Positions 9,380-27,655 are shown, counted from the stretch's first letter. The stretch is DNA of 34,762 nucleotides from Lingula anatina (GCF_001039355.2 NW_019773911.1:1-34762), one strand, 5' to 3'. Notes: generated by a model from the sequence alone, not told the origin. Made by a program: numbers and translations.

Positions 9380-9763
9380 CAAGAAACGCGGCATCTTCCT
9401 TTGAAGCTATGTGCGTTCGGGTAAACATTCGCCTATTGTCTCACATAATCTGTTTTGATAGCTCCACGGGCGTCTGAACAGCTTATTATCAAGGTAGCGC
9501 GCACTGTGCTTTGGTGCATTTCTATTGTTTCTCTGCATTGATAACGCAATTTCTCGCAGTCCCGCGTGGTTGCTATGATACAGCATTGCCGCCATCTTGC
9601 AGTTGCGAGCACACAGGTTTCCGTCAACACGTGGAAATTTATTGAGGGGTTTTCGGCATTTTTCCCCGTTACCTCATAAAAACGGGGTGTGAAGTTTGTC
9701 TTCAATACCTGCTGCCTTTCCCTGTCCGTGAGGTAGTCTCTGACAGGACAGGAATACGCACCC
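9380..9763. promoter_or_regulatory. CpG-rich stretch with a YY1-like site next to an assembly joint
   Basis: This stretch is richer in CpG than its surroundings and carries gccgccatcttgc at 9588-9600, a close match to the YY1 core (AAGATGGCGGC on the other strand), often found near animal transcription starts. No reliable coding exon is visible, and the right side stops at the N at 9764. It could be a promoter, perhaps of CARNMT1 or of a - strand gene, or the edge of another repeat. Confidence 0.3.
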
Positions 9764-9764
9764 N
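9764..9764. other. Single-N assembly joint
   Basis: The N sits directly beside a LINE piece identical to part of the LINE at 4967-6887. It probably hides a gap that holds the rest of this LINE copy and perhaps the missing CARNMT1 5' exons. Confidence 0.7.
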
Positions 9765-9765
9765 T

Positions 9766-10118
9766 ACTCTTTGATAATATGTGTTGGCACAGGATCTAAG
9801 GCAGAAGATTTAGAATTCATGCTTTTCATTAATGCTAAAACATCTTCTTCTGATACAGGTGAAAATTCAGTCAATACTGCATGAGTACAGGTAACTGGGG
9901 TTTCTGAGATTTCTACAGAAGAATAAGAAACGAGATCATTTCGAATGCTCTTGATCTTATCTGTAAAGTAATTTGAAAAAAGTTGAGGGAGCTCTGAGAT
10001 TTCCATGTCTGGGAGGACATTCAGTTGAGATGATTTTGATTCCGATATTTGGTCCACGATCTTGAAAAGTGTTTTCTGATCAGCAGATTCAATACGGGAG
10101 CGGTGATATTCTTTCTTG
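9766..10118 (-). mobile_element. Second copy of the CR1/L2-type LINE, 353 bp, 5'-truncated
   Basis: By eye this is identical base for base to 5531-5883, covering the linker between endonuclease and reverse transcriptase (residues about 335-452 of the large ORF). The right end (element 5' side) stops abruptly against an A-rich genomic flank at 10119-10135, as a 5'-truncated insertion would. The left end runs into the N at 9764. It lies upstream of the first visible CARNMT1 exon, in opposite orientation. Confidence 0.9.
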
Positions 10119-10308
10119 AAAGATAAAAAAAAAAAGAGAGAAAGGCTGTTCATATTGGTCTCAATCACATTTATATTTTTTACTCTCATTATCTTCATAA
10201 CAGTTTATTTTTTTGGCATAATTTTGCACACAATCCAACTGTCACATTTCAAATCAATGCATACTACAGACATCATATGATAACATGTTTTCTCACATAT
10301 TTGTTAAG

Positions 10309-12242
10309 ATGTCACAGTATTGAGATCTACACTATCCATCCCTGGGTGCATCAGTGGTGTAACAACATGTCAAATGCGGATCAACTGAAAGCTGTGAAAT
10401 TCCCAGACATCAACCCATCAGAGATGCCGTCAAAGTCTGAGTTTTCTATGGCTGCTGGAGATTTCCTAGAAGTTTATACAGAAGCAGGTAAAATTTTTAT
10501 TTATTTTTATAAAAAGTGGGTAAAAGTTCAGCTTTTTTATCAAAATAAAAGAATTCAGCACATTTTACCTTTAATAGAAAATGATTTCATCAGCTGTGTT
10601 TATCACTTAACTTTTATGATATTTTCTGTAATCAGCATCTGTGGCCTCATTCCTTAAAGAAGCTGATGCAAGAGACATAAAATTATTGAGGAACAAAAGC
10701 TCCAATTATGTCTGTTGATTACAGAAACTGCCATAGTTATGAGTGTTTTCTTTTGGTGTAAATGTATGTAAGTAGAGGTAAAAGTTAAAGAGGCACATAT
10801 TTGCGTATAGAGGATCAGATTCACTTTACCCAAAACCTTGCCATCTAGGAACTAATATAAGACTGAATGTGTATGTGTTCTCTACTGCAGAAGACAACAA
10901 CTCTGATTACATGACAGTGTCTTTTTTTTCAGATACATGGGACTGTATAGCAACAGTGTTTTTTATAGACACAGCTCACAATGTGATTGCCTATTTGGAA
11001 ACAATATGGAAAATACTGAAACCAGGAGGTTACTGGATAAATATGGGTTGGTAACAAACACACCCATGGTCCATTTGACAAAAAACAACTAAAGACTAAA
11101 ACCAGTCTTAGCAAAAACTGCTTAGAATTTTAGACCATTAAGGTGCATTTTAGTAAAGATTTATATGCTTGGTAACCTCTTCTTTTTATTTCTCTTTAAA
11201 CCAAACCCTTAAAGCAAATTGTGATTAACTTGTAAATGATTGTCATAGGTGATAATAGCGCCTTTAAGTATGTCAGCTACATTTATTGTGTACTATCATG
11301 AAACACTGTTTATGGTTTATTTTGGAAAGCTAGTTATCTTTGAAGACATATTCAAGAAAATTCCCAAGTTTGAGTTGACATGGCTTTGCACAAAACATAG
11401 GGACCATTCTCAGACACTATCATACTGTTGTAAATTGCTATCAACTTTAGTGGATTAAATGCCTGTCATGCCTACTGAAGCTGCTAGCGGGTAATTAATG
11501 ATTGTTTAGCAGCTTCAGTAGGCGTGCCAGACATCTAAGCTGCTGCTGAAAGCAATTTAATGAGAAACTCCTTGGAGATGGATCGATCCTATTAGATCAA
11601 TCTAGGCATGGGAACCCAGTGTAAGTTACAAATAACTGACCAAAAAATTTAATTATATACTCTTTTTAACAGTTTTTAAGGTTTTAATTCTTAAAATCAA
11701 GTAGAGATTTTTTCATCTATTTATAGGTCCTTTGCTGTATCACTTTGCCGACATGCCTAATGAACTGTCAATAGAGCTCAGCTATGAAGATGTCAAAAAG
11801 GTTATACTGCAGTTGGGCTTCCTAATCCTGGTAAGATTGAACATTATACATGATAAGGTTTTAAGGAAACAGAAACATGGAAAGGAAACAGTTATATCTG
11901 TTATAAAGAACATACCAAGAAATTCTGGAGTTATTTTCCTAACTAATGAACCCTTTTTTTATTATCCAACTTCCATACAAGGTGAAACTTGTCTTCTGTG
12001 ATAAACACCACCCTAAGTGCTTGTTCAGTGCTGCCACTGCCAGGACATTTGTGTCAGTAAAATATAATACAACAGCGCCCATGTAATTAGAACACCTCGA
12101 GAATCAGAACCTTAATTTTTCTTTGTTTCAGGAGGAGAAGACGAATATCAAGTCCGGGTATACAGAGAACCCCAAGTCTATGTTGAAGTATGTCTACGAC
12201 TGTGTGTATTTTGTGGCACAGAAACCATTAACTGGTAGCTGA
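10309..12242 (+). CDS. CARNMT1: Carnosine N-methyltransferase 1, C-terminal part (4 exons, 5' partial)
   Basis: Exons are 10309-10487, 10933-11046, 11727-11830 and 12132-12242, phase-consistent at every junction and ending in TGA. The roughly 170 residues match the C-terminal half of the CARNMT1/UPF0586 family: [92 protein letters not shown] and [14 protein letters not shown]. The enzyme uses S-adenosylmethionine to methylate carnosine to anserine. The Asp of FIDTAHN, the His of LLYHF and the tyrosines of the last exon correspond to residues I recall near the substrate site. The N-terminal exons, with the glycine-rich SAM-binding loop, are absent upstream, where an LINE piece and an N joint lie. 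A polyadenylation signal follows at 12428. Confidence 0.93.
11431..11559 (+). ncRNA. Long stem-loop in a CARNMT1 intron: candidate microRNA precursor or fold-back element
   Basis: Arms 11459-11486 and 11507-11534 pair over 28 positions with 25 matches, including 17 uninterrupted pairs next to the loop (gcctactgaagctgcta). The loop is 20 bases. Farther out, 11431-11443 pairs with 11547-11559 (12 of 13). The length, loop size and near-perfect stem fit an animal pri-microRNA hairpin; a fold-back transposon is the main alternative. I do not recognise the arm as a known microRNA. It is in the sense orientation of the host intron. Confidence 0.45.
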
Positions 12243-12427
12243 CAAAACTGAGTTATAGAATATCTTACAGTTCTCTGACAATTCCTCGTAGACTACCCAG
12301 AAGACAACTTTGATCAGTAACCCTGCTGAAAGGTCCTTTGACTTCTTAGCATTTTTGTGACAGTGGATGTCTTTTTTTATCTTTGGTGTAATATGTCAGC
12401 TGAAGAACTTGAATTTTATAAAAAGCC

Positions 12428-12433
12428 AATAAA
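12428..12433 (+). terminator. Polyadenylation signal of CARNMT1
   Basis: AATAAA lies 186 bases after the CARNMT1 stop codon, the first canonical signal downstream on this strand. Confidence 0.6.
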
Positions 12434-12453
12434 AGATATCTAACAAGAAGTCA

Positions 12454-12459
12454 TTTATT
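12454..12459 (-). terminator. Candidate polyadenylation signal of POC5
   Basis: On the - strand this is AATAAA, about 347 bases after the POC5 stop codon. It lies only some 20 bases beyond the CARNMT1 signal on the other strand, so the two 3' ends meet or overlap. Confidence 0.5.
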
Positions 12460-12805
12460 CCTTTGCCTTATTGTTCAAAATAATGTTCACATTTTTTTAG
12501 TATAATAAACACTTACAACATTTTAACTTTTTACAACACCATCAGTTAAGCAAGTTCACTTTACAGTTGTCACACGTTTTTAAAAATCATGAGATTATTT
12601 AAAAATACAAGATAAGATCATATCTGAGGTGATAAAAATCCATACTAGCCTTAAAACACTTCCACATTTTAACATTTATATTGATAGAATGAACTTACAT
12701 CCAATGAGGTTTAAAATGTTATTCCTAAAATATCACCGTTACATTCCAATTATGAAATACATTAATTAGTGAAATAAAATCAACATTTCAAGAGAGCACC
12801 AATCA

Positions 12806-15800
12806 CTACACCACTTTGACTGTGTGTACATTGGGAGACCCTAAGTGTACTGGGCCTGTCTGTCCAGCTATCTTCCTCTGAACTATCCTGGGCTGTGTAG
12901 GACCAGGTCTCTGTAATGGTTGACCCGATCTTGGGTACTGCATGGCGGTGGCATGGCCAATTGTTTGCTGCAATTGGAAATAATTATATCAATGGTATAA
13001 TAAATAAATAAGCTTTAAGCCGTTCATATACTCATATCTTGAGTACTGCAAGGCAGTAGCACGTCCAAGTCTTTGATGGAATGGAAATAGGTAAATCATA
13101 CAAATCATAAAAATTTCTAAAAGTATGTTGTTGAAAACCACTTTCCTGGTGAAAATGAAAGAACATATCTATTATTGAAGATTGTAAATAAATTATGTTA
13201 AAAATAAATTTGCTTACTGTGTAATAGATGTTATGCACCCTGACATTGCAAATTTTTTTGCAGAAAAAGAAGGCCATTTAAACCCCAAAACTTTTTAAAT
13301 TCACTTACTTTCACTACAGGTTGATGTCTTTCTACTAAAACTGAACTCATAGGTGGTGCTAACCCCATAGTGGGTATTTCACCACCTATGCGGTCACCTC
13401 TCCTTAACACGTCCGGCCTTGCTGAGACTGTTGCAGTTACTGTTTTACCCTTCAGACTGGACGTAGGTCTGACCTGCTTGGACATCTGAAAGTACAAGAC
13501 AGATATGGTTCCATTAGTGGACTAATATCTTCAAATATAACTGAGGTACTAATGCCTATCATTAGGCAGTATCAAGTGTGCATATAAAGTAAGGGGTTGC
13601 AAAAACTAGAGGATCAGAGAGGCGATACCGCCTCCGAATATTGTACCACCAGCTGGAGCAAGCACATTCGTATAGACCCCCACATACACAAAAAAAGGAA
13701 GACAGCCACCAGTCTTGTGCTTGACAAGCTGTAAAAATGCAATCAAAGAGAATTTTCAAAATATGCAAAAAATNCGCCTACGCTGGTGGTACAATAAACA
13801 CTTGCAGAACTTCAATCTTTCATTTCTCAAAATTGATGCTATTATTCTACACAGTATCATTTGATAAATATTATGAGGTAGACGAAAAAGGTTTTAGTTC
13901 ACTAGCTTTCTTGATAACCGTTGTTAGAAAAATAGAATGAGTACTCAATATTTACTAAAATGTTTTTTTGACACAAAAGCAGCAATACCTGTGGTCTTGC
14001 TGTCTGTGCTACATAAGAGTGTGAGAGTGCAGCCTGACTTGTGACCACCCTCGGCTGGGCTGGCGCTGACGTAGATGTGAGATGGGAGGGCAACCTCTGC
14101 TGGCTCTCAGTGCTGTATACAGGTTCCTGGGGTATGACCATACCACCACCACCACTGCCCCCATCCCCTGGGGACCCACCATCACTCTGACCATCACCTG
14201 AATATATGTGATAGAAGCATCCAGTGTAGAATTTTATCGGCGAATATAAAGCCTTAGTAACCTTAAAAGCTGTTCAATTACCATTTTGAGTGTATTGAAA
14301 ACACTAATTTAAGCTACTTAACTGAGGAAACTACAACAATAATCCATTGACTGTTACAGTAACTGAAATTACTCATGCCAAGACTAAGGAAATTTATTGG
14401 AGTTGTAAGAAAACTGTAGCTGATCCTCTTGGATAAACATAAGCTTTAAACCATAAAAGAATAATTTTATTGATTGGTTACTTCTTCACCTTGGCAATAT
14501 CAGTATTTCACCAGGCCGAGAACCAACCCCCTTCCCCAAAGCTTTTATGCAGACTATACATCAGATGACTGGAATTCATGACCAATAAGATGACAAATCT
14601 AATTCCATTTCAATTACCCTGGCCATTTCCGTCTTCTCCTTCATGAAACATTGACATGGCTTCCAAATTCAAGGCGCACACTCCCCTCATGAATGCCTTC
14701 TTCATTGTCTCCTCGTACTTTTCCCTCTCAGCATGCAGCTGGCCGACTTCTGTTCTGGCTGCATCCAGTGCTTCATTCAGCTATGGTATACAAACACAAT
14801 GACATAATCTTCAGGCTGTTTAGTTGATGCTTATTTATTGTTATAACATTCTAATTGCTTGGAACCTGAATATCTACTGACCATAAACTGACAAAAATCA
14901 CACAAAAAACAAACAAACAAATGGATGAATTTCCTACAAAACCTGAAACAAGGCCTCAAAGTTAATGACCTTGTACCAGACAGTCCTAAAATGCACTTCA
15001 CTTGTTTGGCACTTTGGTTTAACTAACAAATTCTCTGACTTTAAGAGCAATCTCGGGAAAGAGCACTTAAGATAATTTATCAGGAACTTAAATGCTGTAC
15101 TGCAAAGAAAGTATAAGCTTGAATTACTCAGTAAAAGGTGCTTCAATACACACAAAAAAATTGTTAATAAAGATAACTAATTACCCTGATCACAGACTAC
15201 TATCCTCTAGAACCTAGATAAACTAACAAATATTCCCTAAGGATAACCAAGTCATTTAAAAGACCTAAATGTTCAATGGGAGATTTTTTAAGTGCATTAT
15301 TCAAGCTTCAATGTTGACCAGCAAGCTTTTAAAACTAGTTATCATTTTTTTAAATTAATACAATGGGATTTTATTTTGGTTTTCTGCATCCACCAATATC
15401 TTCATTTTTATCATTTAGTAATTTTACTTGATAGTGCCATTGTATTTATCCAACTATTTACAGGTAGCCAAACTATTTAATAAACTATAAAGAGACGAGC
15501 TTTAACTTCAGCACAACTCACCGAGGCTAACTTTGTCTCGTAGTCATTGGTTAGAGCTATACAGACTTCCTGTGCTTTAGCCTGACAGGCTTTCTCTACT
15601 CTTTGTCTCCACTTGGCTTCTATGATGGCATGCCAGGAGGCCCACACTTTCTGTGACAGGGTCCTGTGGTAGTGCTTCCTGGCCAAGTTGGTGGCAAATT
15701 TCTACAGGAGATAAATCAAACAAGTTGCTGTTGTTATCATAGTGTTACAACAATAAAGCAAACGTTCTAACATGCATTTTTTTCCATTTTTTACCAATGG

Positions 15801-15859
15801 GTATGTGATACAATCTTGTCATTTAGAATACAAGTATGCCCTAAAGGGATGTTAATTAA

Positions 15860-15941
<82 letters not shown>

Positions 15942-17742
15942 TTATATTAGGGATTTAGATTTGCCCTTCAAAGTGCTCTTAAAACAACCTCTCACACTAA
16001 CAAGTTTGATTTTAAGGTGGGATTTTAAATTAAAAGATAATAAATTATTATTGGCAGCACAAAAGAAAAAAAAAGTTTCAACATATTGTTACCTCTCTCA
16101 TCTGCTCACTATGCCGGATTTTCCAGTCACAAAATGTCTTCAGCATTTCAAACTTTTCCCTCTGTTTCTGAAGCCCTCTGGTGAGGTTGGAGATCACTTC
16201 ATCCTTCCTCTGTATCGACTGTTCATATGTATTAAGAAGTTCTTTCAGTCCCTCCATTTCATTCTGGAGCTGGTTCACCTCCAATGCATGCCTAAAATTA
16301 GTTTTATTAAGATGTATATACTGTCTAGATTTGTTGGTCCAAATTATCATATCACCATGACTGAGTACTTCTTAACGTTTGTAAAAATTGTTTATTGGAC
16401 ACAGTTTAGTGTTATTAGTCTACATACAGATGTAGAGTGTGGATAATGTCTGGTTCTACCCTAAAACAGGAACAGTCTTTTAGATCCGACTATTAAATCA
16501 ACAGGTTTTAGAAAACACACAAAAATGCCAACAAATTCAAAATAGATTTTTCATTACCCAAATTTGAAATGAAAACAATGTTATCTATTTGTTCTCATAT
16601 TTTTTTAAAAGGAATATCGAGAGATGAATTATACTTTTCTTTTTCTCTCTGCAGTTGCTGGCGTCCATGTTCAATGGTTTTGATCTTCATTCTACTAAGT
16701 TCATTCTGAAATGAGCAAAAATATACATTTAAAATACAAACTGCATCCACTAAAGTGTCACTTTTCAAAAAAAAAAAAAAAAAAAATTAATGCTCAATTA
16801 TATAATCTTTTCTTAAGACAGAGAAAGAAACAATAAAACCACTGTATTTTTCACATTATTATGCTTGCACTCAAATTGACTCATTATCCACAGGTTTACT
16901 CAAGCTTTTGGACATGGAGGTCTAGTAACTGGCTACCAATGACAACTTAATTATCTTATTCATTTGTTCATGTTACTGCATTCAAATGCATTTTCCAATT
17001 CATTTCTCTTTTACATATACATTAAGGACATAAGATGTCCTTCCGTAACACTATTTTATAAGTTTTCCAGATAAAATCATAATTAATCATCAAAACCTAA
17101 AATTTCTTTTGGATTCTGGTGTCTTATGGTGTCTGGTTTCAGAAATTATAAGTTTTATAAGTAGGATTCTTTTTTTAAATTTTGAGGTCTGCGGACCAAA
17201 TACCACCGAATGACCCTTACAGTAATTGTTTTTTGTTTTATATAATAATTACCACTCAGCACCAAGTAACAGTAAAAAGCCAAGTGCTTTTATGACATTT
17301 ACTCATATTTTTTACGTTTTATTTTCTAGTTTGTTTTATTCATACAGATACATTTCCTGGCACATGGCACTCACCAAGACATTTCTCTTCAAGTCCCCAC
17401 ACCACACGTCAAGGTACTGCTCCATCCTGCCAACATCTGGGTCCACAGTGGGGGAGTAAGCAGGCTGACTTTCAGGTGAACCCTCCCCTGGGCTGGCACT
17501 CAGGGTGGAAGACTCACTCTCAGGGGTCAGCGGGGCCTGTCCACCAAGTCCAGCCATTTTACTGGGGGTTTGCAGCTGTGCTGTAAGGACATAATTATAA
17601 TTCAGACTTATCTTCAAAGCTCTAGCAACCTTATTTTCTTGACCACAAAATGCTTTTAAAGGTGTGGCATTCTGAAATTCATGTTTTTTCCTTATTAATA
17701 CAAGACTTGTACAAGTTGGTGCTAAATGTCCACCTGAAGCTT

Positions 17743-17797
<55 letters not shown>

Positions 17798-18915
17798 TTC
17801 ATTTTTCAGTTTCAACACCTTAAATCCAAGACTTTGAAATATATGCCCATGACCATGTAGTGCCGAATGATCCACAGATATTACAGTTAAAATGTACGAC
17901 TTGGTTGGATTCTTTACAACCTTATACAAGTGAATCTGAATTTTCATAATCTTGTGATACAGGCCCAAGTGAAGAAACCTGTACCTGACACATGTGACCT
18001 AGATGGTGCCCTTTGACCTTGCTGACTGGGGTCAACATATGGCTGCTGCGCTCTGCCTGTTTGAGAGGAGCTATTCCTATCCTCGATTCTCTCTTCCTCT
18101 TCAACTGATTCACCTGGTGAACTCTCCTCTTTAAATATACCAAATAATGAAATAAAGATATTACACAATAATAATTATTTGAGCAAAACAAAAAAGTCAA
18201 AGTATCTGTTATTATATAATGTGTCTTATCCACATTAGTCAATGACCTGAAGATTGAATGAAAACCTTATTCATTCTAAAAGTATAAGTTGACGTATACA
18301 AAAATAAAGAAGCTTACCAACACCACCTCTGAAAATCAAGCAAGACTGTACTTGTAGCTTTCCAAAATCCCATCAGTCTCAAAACTAAGTCAATTAGAAA
18401 ATTGTCTTGCATATATAACTGATAACCAAGACCTTGAATGATTGCATAGCAAAAACAGGATTTTTCAGTCAAAAGGAAACAAACCTGCAGAAATAGTAAC
18501 ATGTCTTTCTGGGATAGTAGGCATTTCCCTTCTCTGGGGAAATGATTCTCTGATGTCTGCAAGTGTTTGTGGAAGAGTGCTGGGGTCAAATTTGGGAACC
18601 ACTACAGCATATTTTAAAAGTTCATCATATTCATCCTGAAAATCAAAAATATTTCAAAACAACTGAAAATCATAAACTAAATTTATGAACTTCATTTATG
18701 AACATTGTAATACTATTACACACTTAACACCCATATACACCCCAACTACAAATATATCTTTCATATTCTAGCACTAGAAAAGACATGTTTACAAATAAAA
18801 GTGCCACTACCAGCAGAGAATGGCTTTTACTAACCTGTAGCCTGCTAGAGATAGAACTTCCTGGAGAATCTTCAGGCAGCATTGGGGTTGAACTGTCATC
18901 TGATGTAGAAGACAT
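12806..18915 (-). CDS. POC5: Centrosomal protein POC5, complete, 11 coding exons
   Basis: Exons, in order: 18915-18835, 18635-18485, 18128-17985, 17580-17375, 16705-16635, 16291-16093, 15701-15522, 14780-14618, 14197-13989, 13485-13309, 12967-12806. All are GT-AG and phase-consistent, giving about 580 residues (human POC5 has about 575). POC5 binds centrin and is needed to build the distal half of centrioles. Seen here: an N-terminal SSRLQDEYDELLKYAVVVP; a coiled coil with KEKHALEVNQLQNE and SIQRKDEVISNL; centrin-binding-like segments FCDWKIRHSEQ and VWASWHAIIEAKW; MKKAFMRGVCALNLEAM; and the C-terminal MGLAPPMSSVLVERHQPV. These match the family in order. The start ATG lies directly after an acceptor (tattttattag), so the first exon is 5' UTR, with a likely donor at 19472. 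The gene is tail-to-tail with CARNMT1 and head-to-head with the EMI/EGF receptor. Confidence 0.95.
13039..13091 (-). repeat. Partial duplicate of the last POC5 exon
   Basis: This resembles the start of the final exon and its acceptor (about 12931-12985), shifted by 108 bases. The - strand reads RLGRATALQYSRYEYMNG where the real exon reads TIGHATAMQYPRSGQ. The copy is diverged and its acceptor is weaker (catcaaag), so it is probably a relic, but it could be an alternative exon. Confidence 0.55.
13641..13794. repeat. Inverted repeat spanning a single-N joint in a POC5 intron
   Basis: ttgtaccaccagc at 13641-13653 is the exact reverse complement of gctggtggtacaa at 13782-13794. The N at 13774 lies between the arms. 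It may be the ends of a small fold-back element, or a mis-joined inverted contig end. Confidence 0.5.
15863..15938. repeat. (AT)38 microsatellite
   Basis: An uninterrupted AT dinucleotide run of 76 bases in a POC5 intron. Confidence 0.95.
16767..16786. repeat. Poly-A run
   Basis: About 20 consecutive A in a POC5 intron, upstream of a coding exon. A simple homopolymer. Confidence 0.85.
17746..17794. repeat. (AC)n microsatellite
   Basis: An uninterrupted AC run of about 49 bases in a POC5 intron. Confidence 0.95.
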
Positions 18916-18956
18916 CTAATAAAATACAAATGGGTTCAGTGCCATGTTTCTAAGCA

Positions 18957-19021
18957 TTTAAGGGCATACTGATTGATCAGAGGCACAATAATATTTTGAA
19001 AATATACTTGATGAGTGTTTG

Positions 19022-19060
<39 letters not shown>

Positions 19061-19167
19061 TTCTTAANAAAAAAAAAAGGGGTCAAGGGCCATTTTTTAA
19101 AGAATTTTAAGGGCATACTGATTAAAAGGGGCAAAAAAAATTTTAAAAAAAAATTGAAGAGGGTTTG

Positions 19168-19207
<40 letters not shown>

Positions 19208-19215
19208 TTCTTAAT
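18957..19215. repeat. Duplicated poly-A-containing segment around a single N, probably an assembly artefact
   Basis: The segment ttaagggcatactgattga, a gap, then a long poly-A run and tcccattcttaa appears at 18957-19067 and again at about 19104-19214. The second copy is degraded towards A and G before its poly-A run (for example caataatattttg becomes caaaaaaaatttt). An N at 19068 separates them. It looks like low-quality reads across a homopolymer placed twice. Confidence 0.7.
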
Positions 19216-19245
19216 ACTTCTTGAAATCTATAGCATGGTGCATGA

Positions 19246-19259
19246 GGCTCGTACGAGCC
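19246..19259. other. 14-bp perfect palindrome
   Basis: ggctcgtacgagcc is self-complementary over 14 bases. It lies in the probable 5' UTR intron of POC5. It could bind a dimeric factor; no known site is claimed. Confidence 0.4.
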
Positions 19260-19472
19260 GTAGTGATGGCAATAACACCATTCACTTAAACTTGCATTTA
19301 TTTTAACATGACACTTTTTAATGCACATGATGATGAAGGAACGTCAAATGTCTGAGGTTTAACTTCAGTATTTTAAAAGCTGCATAAAAGTTTTGCACCT
19401 GTCTAAATGGAGAGGTTTGGGCAGTATTTCATTCTCTTAATTCTAACAGATTTATCTAAATAGATTTCTCAC

Positions 19473-19842
19473 CTTATCAGATATCCCTTTTCGAAGGAAT
19501 CCGAGCTTTTGTCAATGCTTATTGTAGGTACTGTGGACTATCGCGGCTTGTGTTTTGGCCTCGTTTAAAATGGTCGCTTCTAATTCAAAACATGGACTTG
19601 ATTCGTCAGTGGAATTCGAAACGCAACAAATGATTGGTCGCTTTATGTAGGTCAATTTAAATAGGTCATAGGCAATTTAAGTGGCAACAAGTAGGCCATA
19701 AGGTTTTTAAATATGGAGGTGTGGGCATGTAGCCCCCTTTTGCACCCTTTCATTACCAGGATGTATTAATATAAAGCCATCCAGCGATCGTAACTTGTTG
19801 ATTATTTTCTTCGGGACCAGAAACACCTGTGTAGCGCGCTAG
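19473..19842. promoter_or_regulatory. Probable bidirectional promoter between POC5 and the EMI/EGF receptor
   Basis: A - strand splice donor (AAG then gtgaga) at 19473-19467 marks the end of a likely POC5 5' UTR exon. A + strand donor (AG then gtaaga) at 19842 marks the end of a likely receptor 5' UTR exon. The two first exons thus point away from each other across about 0.3 kb. The interval contains an inverted CCAAT box (gattgg near 19632) and more CpG than the introns. Transcription starts are not directly visible. Confidence 0.5.
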
Positions 19843-20356
19843 GTAAGATATGTTGGTGAAAGTGAAGGAACTATAAAAAGTTTGTGTTGACTTAATTGGA
19901 GCGTATCTGTGAGTGTGAGTGCGAATGATTCACTGCCACTGGTCTTGTGTGCATATATTTTGTTGACAGAAACATACATATTTACACCTTGTAAACCCTA
20001 AATTTATTTTTTTAAAAATGTAAAACAAAGTAGATTTCACTACTAGGACTGATTAACATGAGTACAACTACAAGGGGCAGTTTTTACTTGTACTTAGATG
20101 ACCCTTCCTGGAAATTGATAACTGTCAAGAAGGTGTAACTCTGTTGAATTATGATAGAGTAATAAATAACTTATAAGGCATAAAACAATAATTCACGATT
20201 TTATGAAAAGTTAACCTTTAAGTGATGTGAATGAATTCATGTTCAAGACAATATTTCAGAGGTTTTGTTTTTGGTGACTGTAAATTGGTAATTTCGAAAA
20301 ACAAATTTAAGTAGACACTTTTCATTAGTATTTTCAGGATTTCTTGTTCCTGCGAG

Positions 20357-27655
<7,299 letters not shown>

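Noticed and set aside
9433-9705. 90-codon - strand open frame in the CpG-richer stretch
   Set aside because: No recognisable domain and an overlapping frame of similar quality; more likely chance than a gene.
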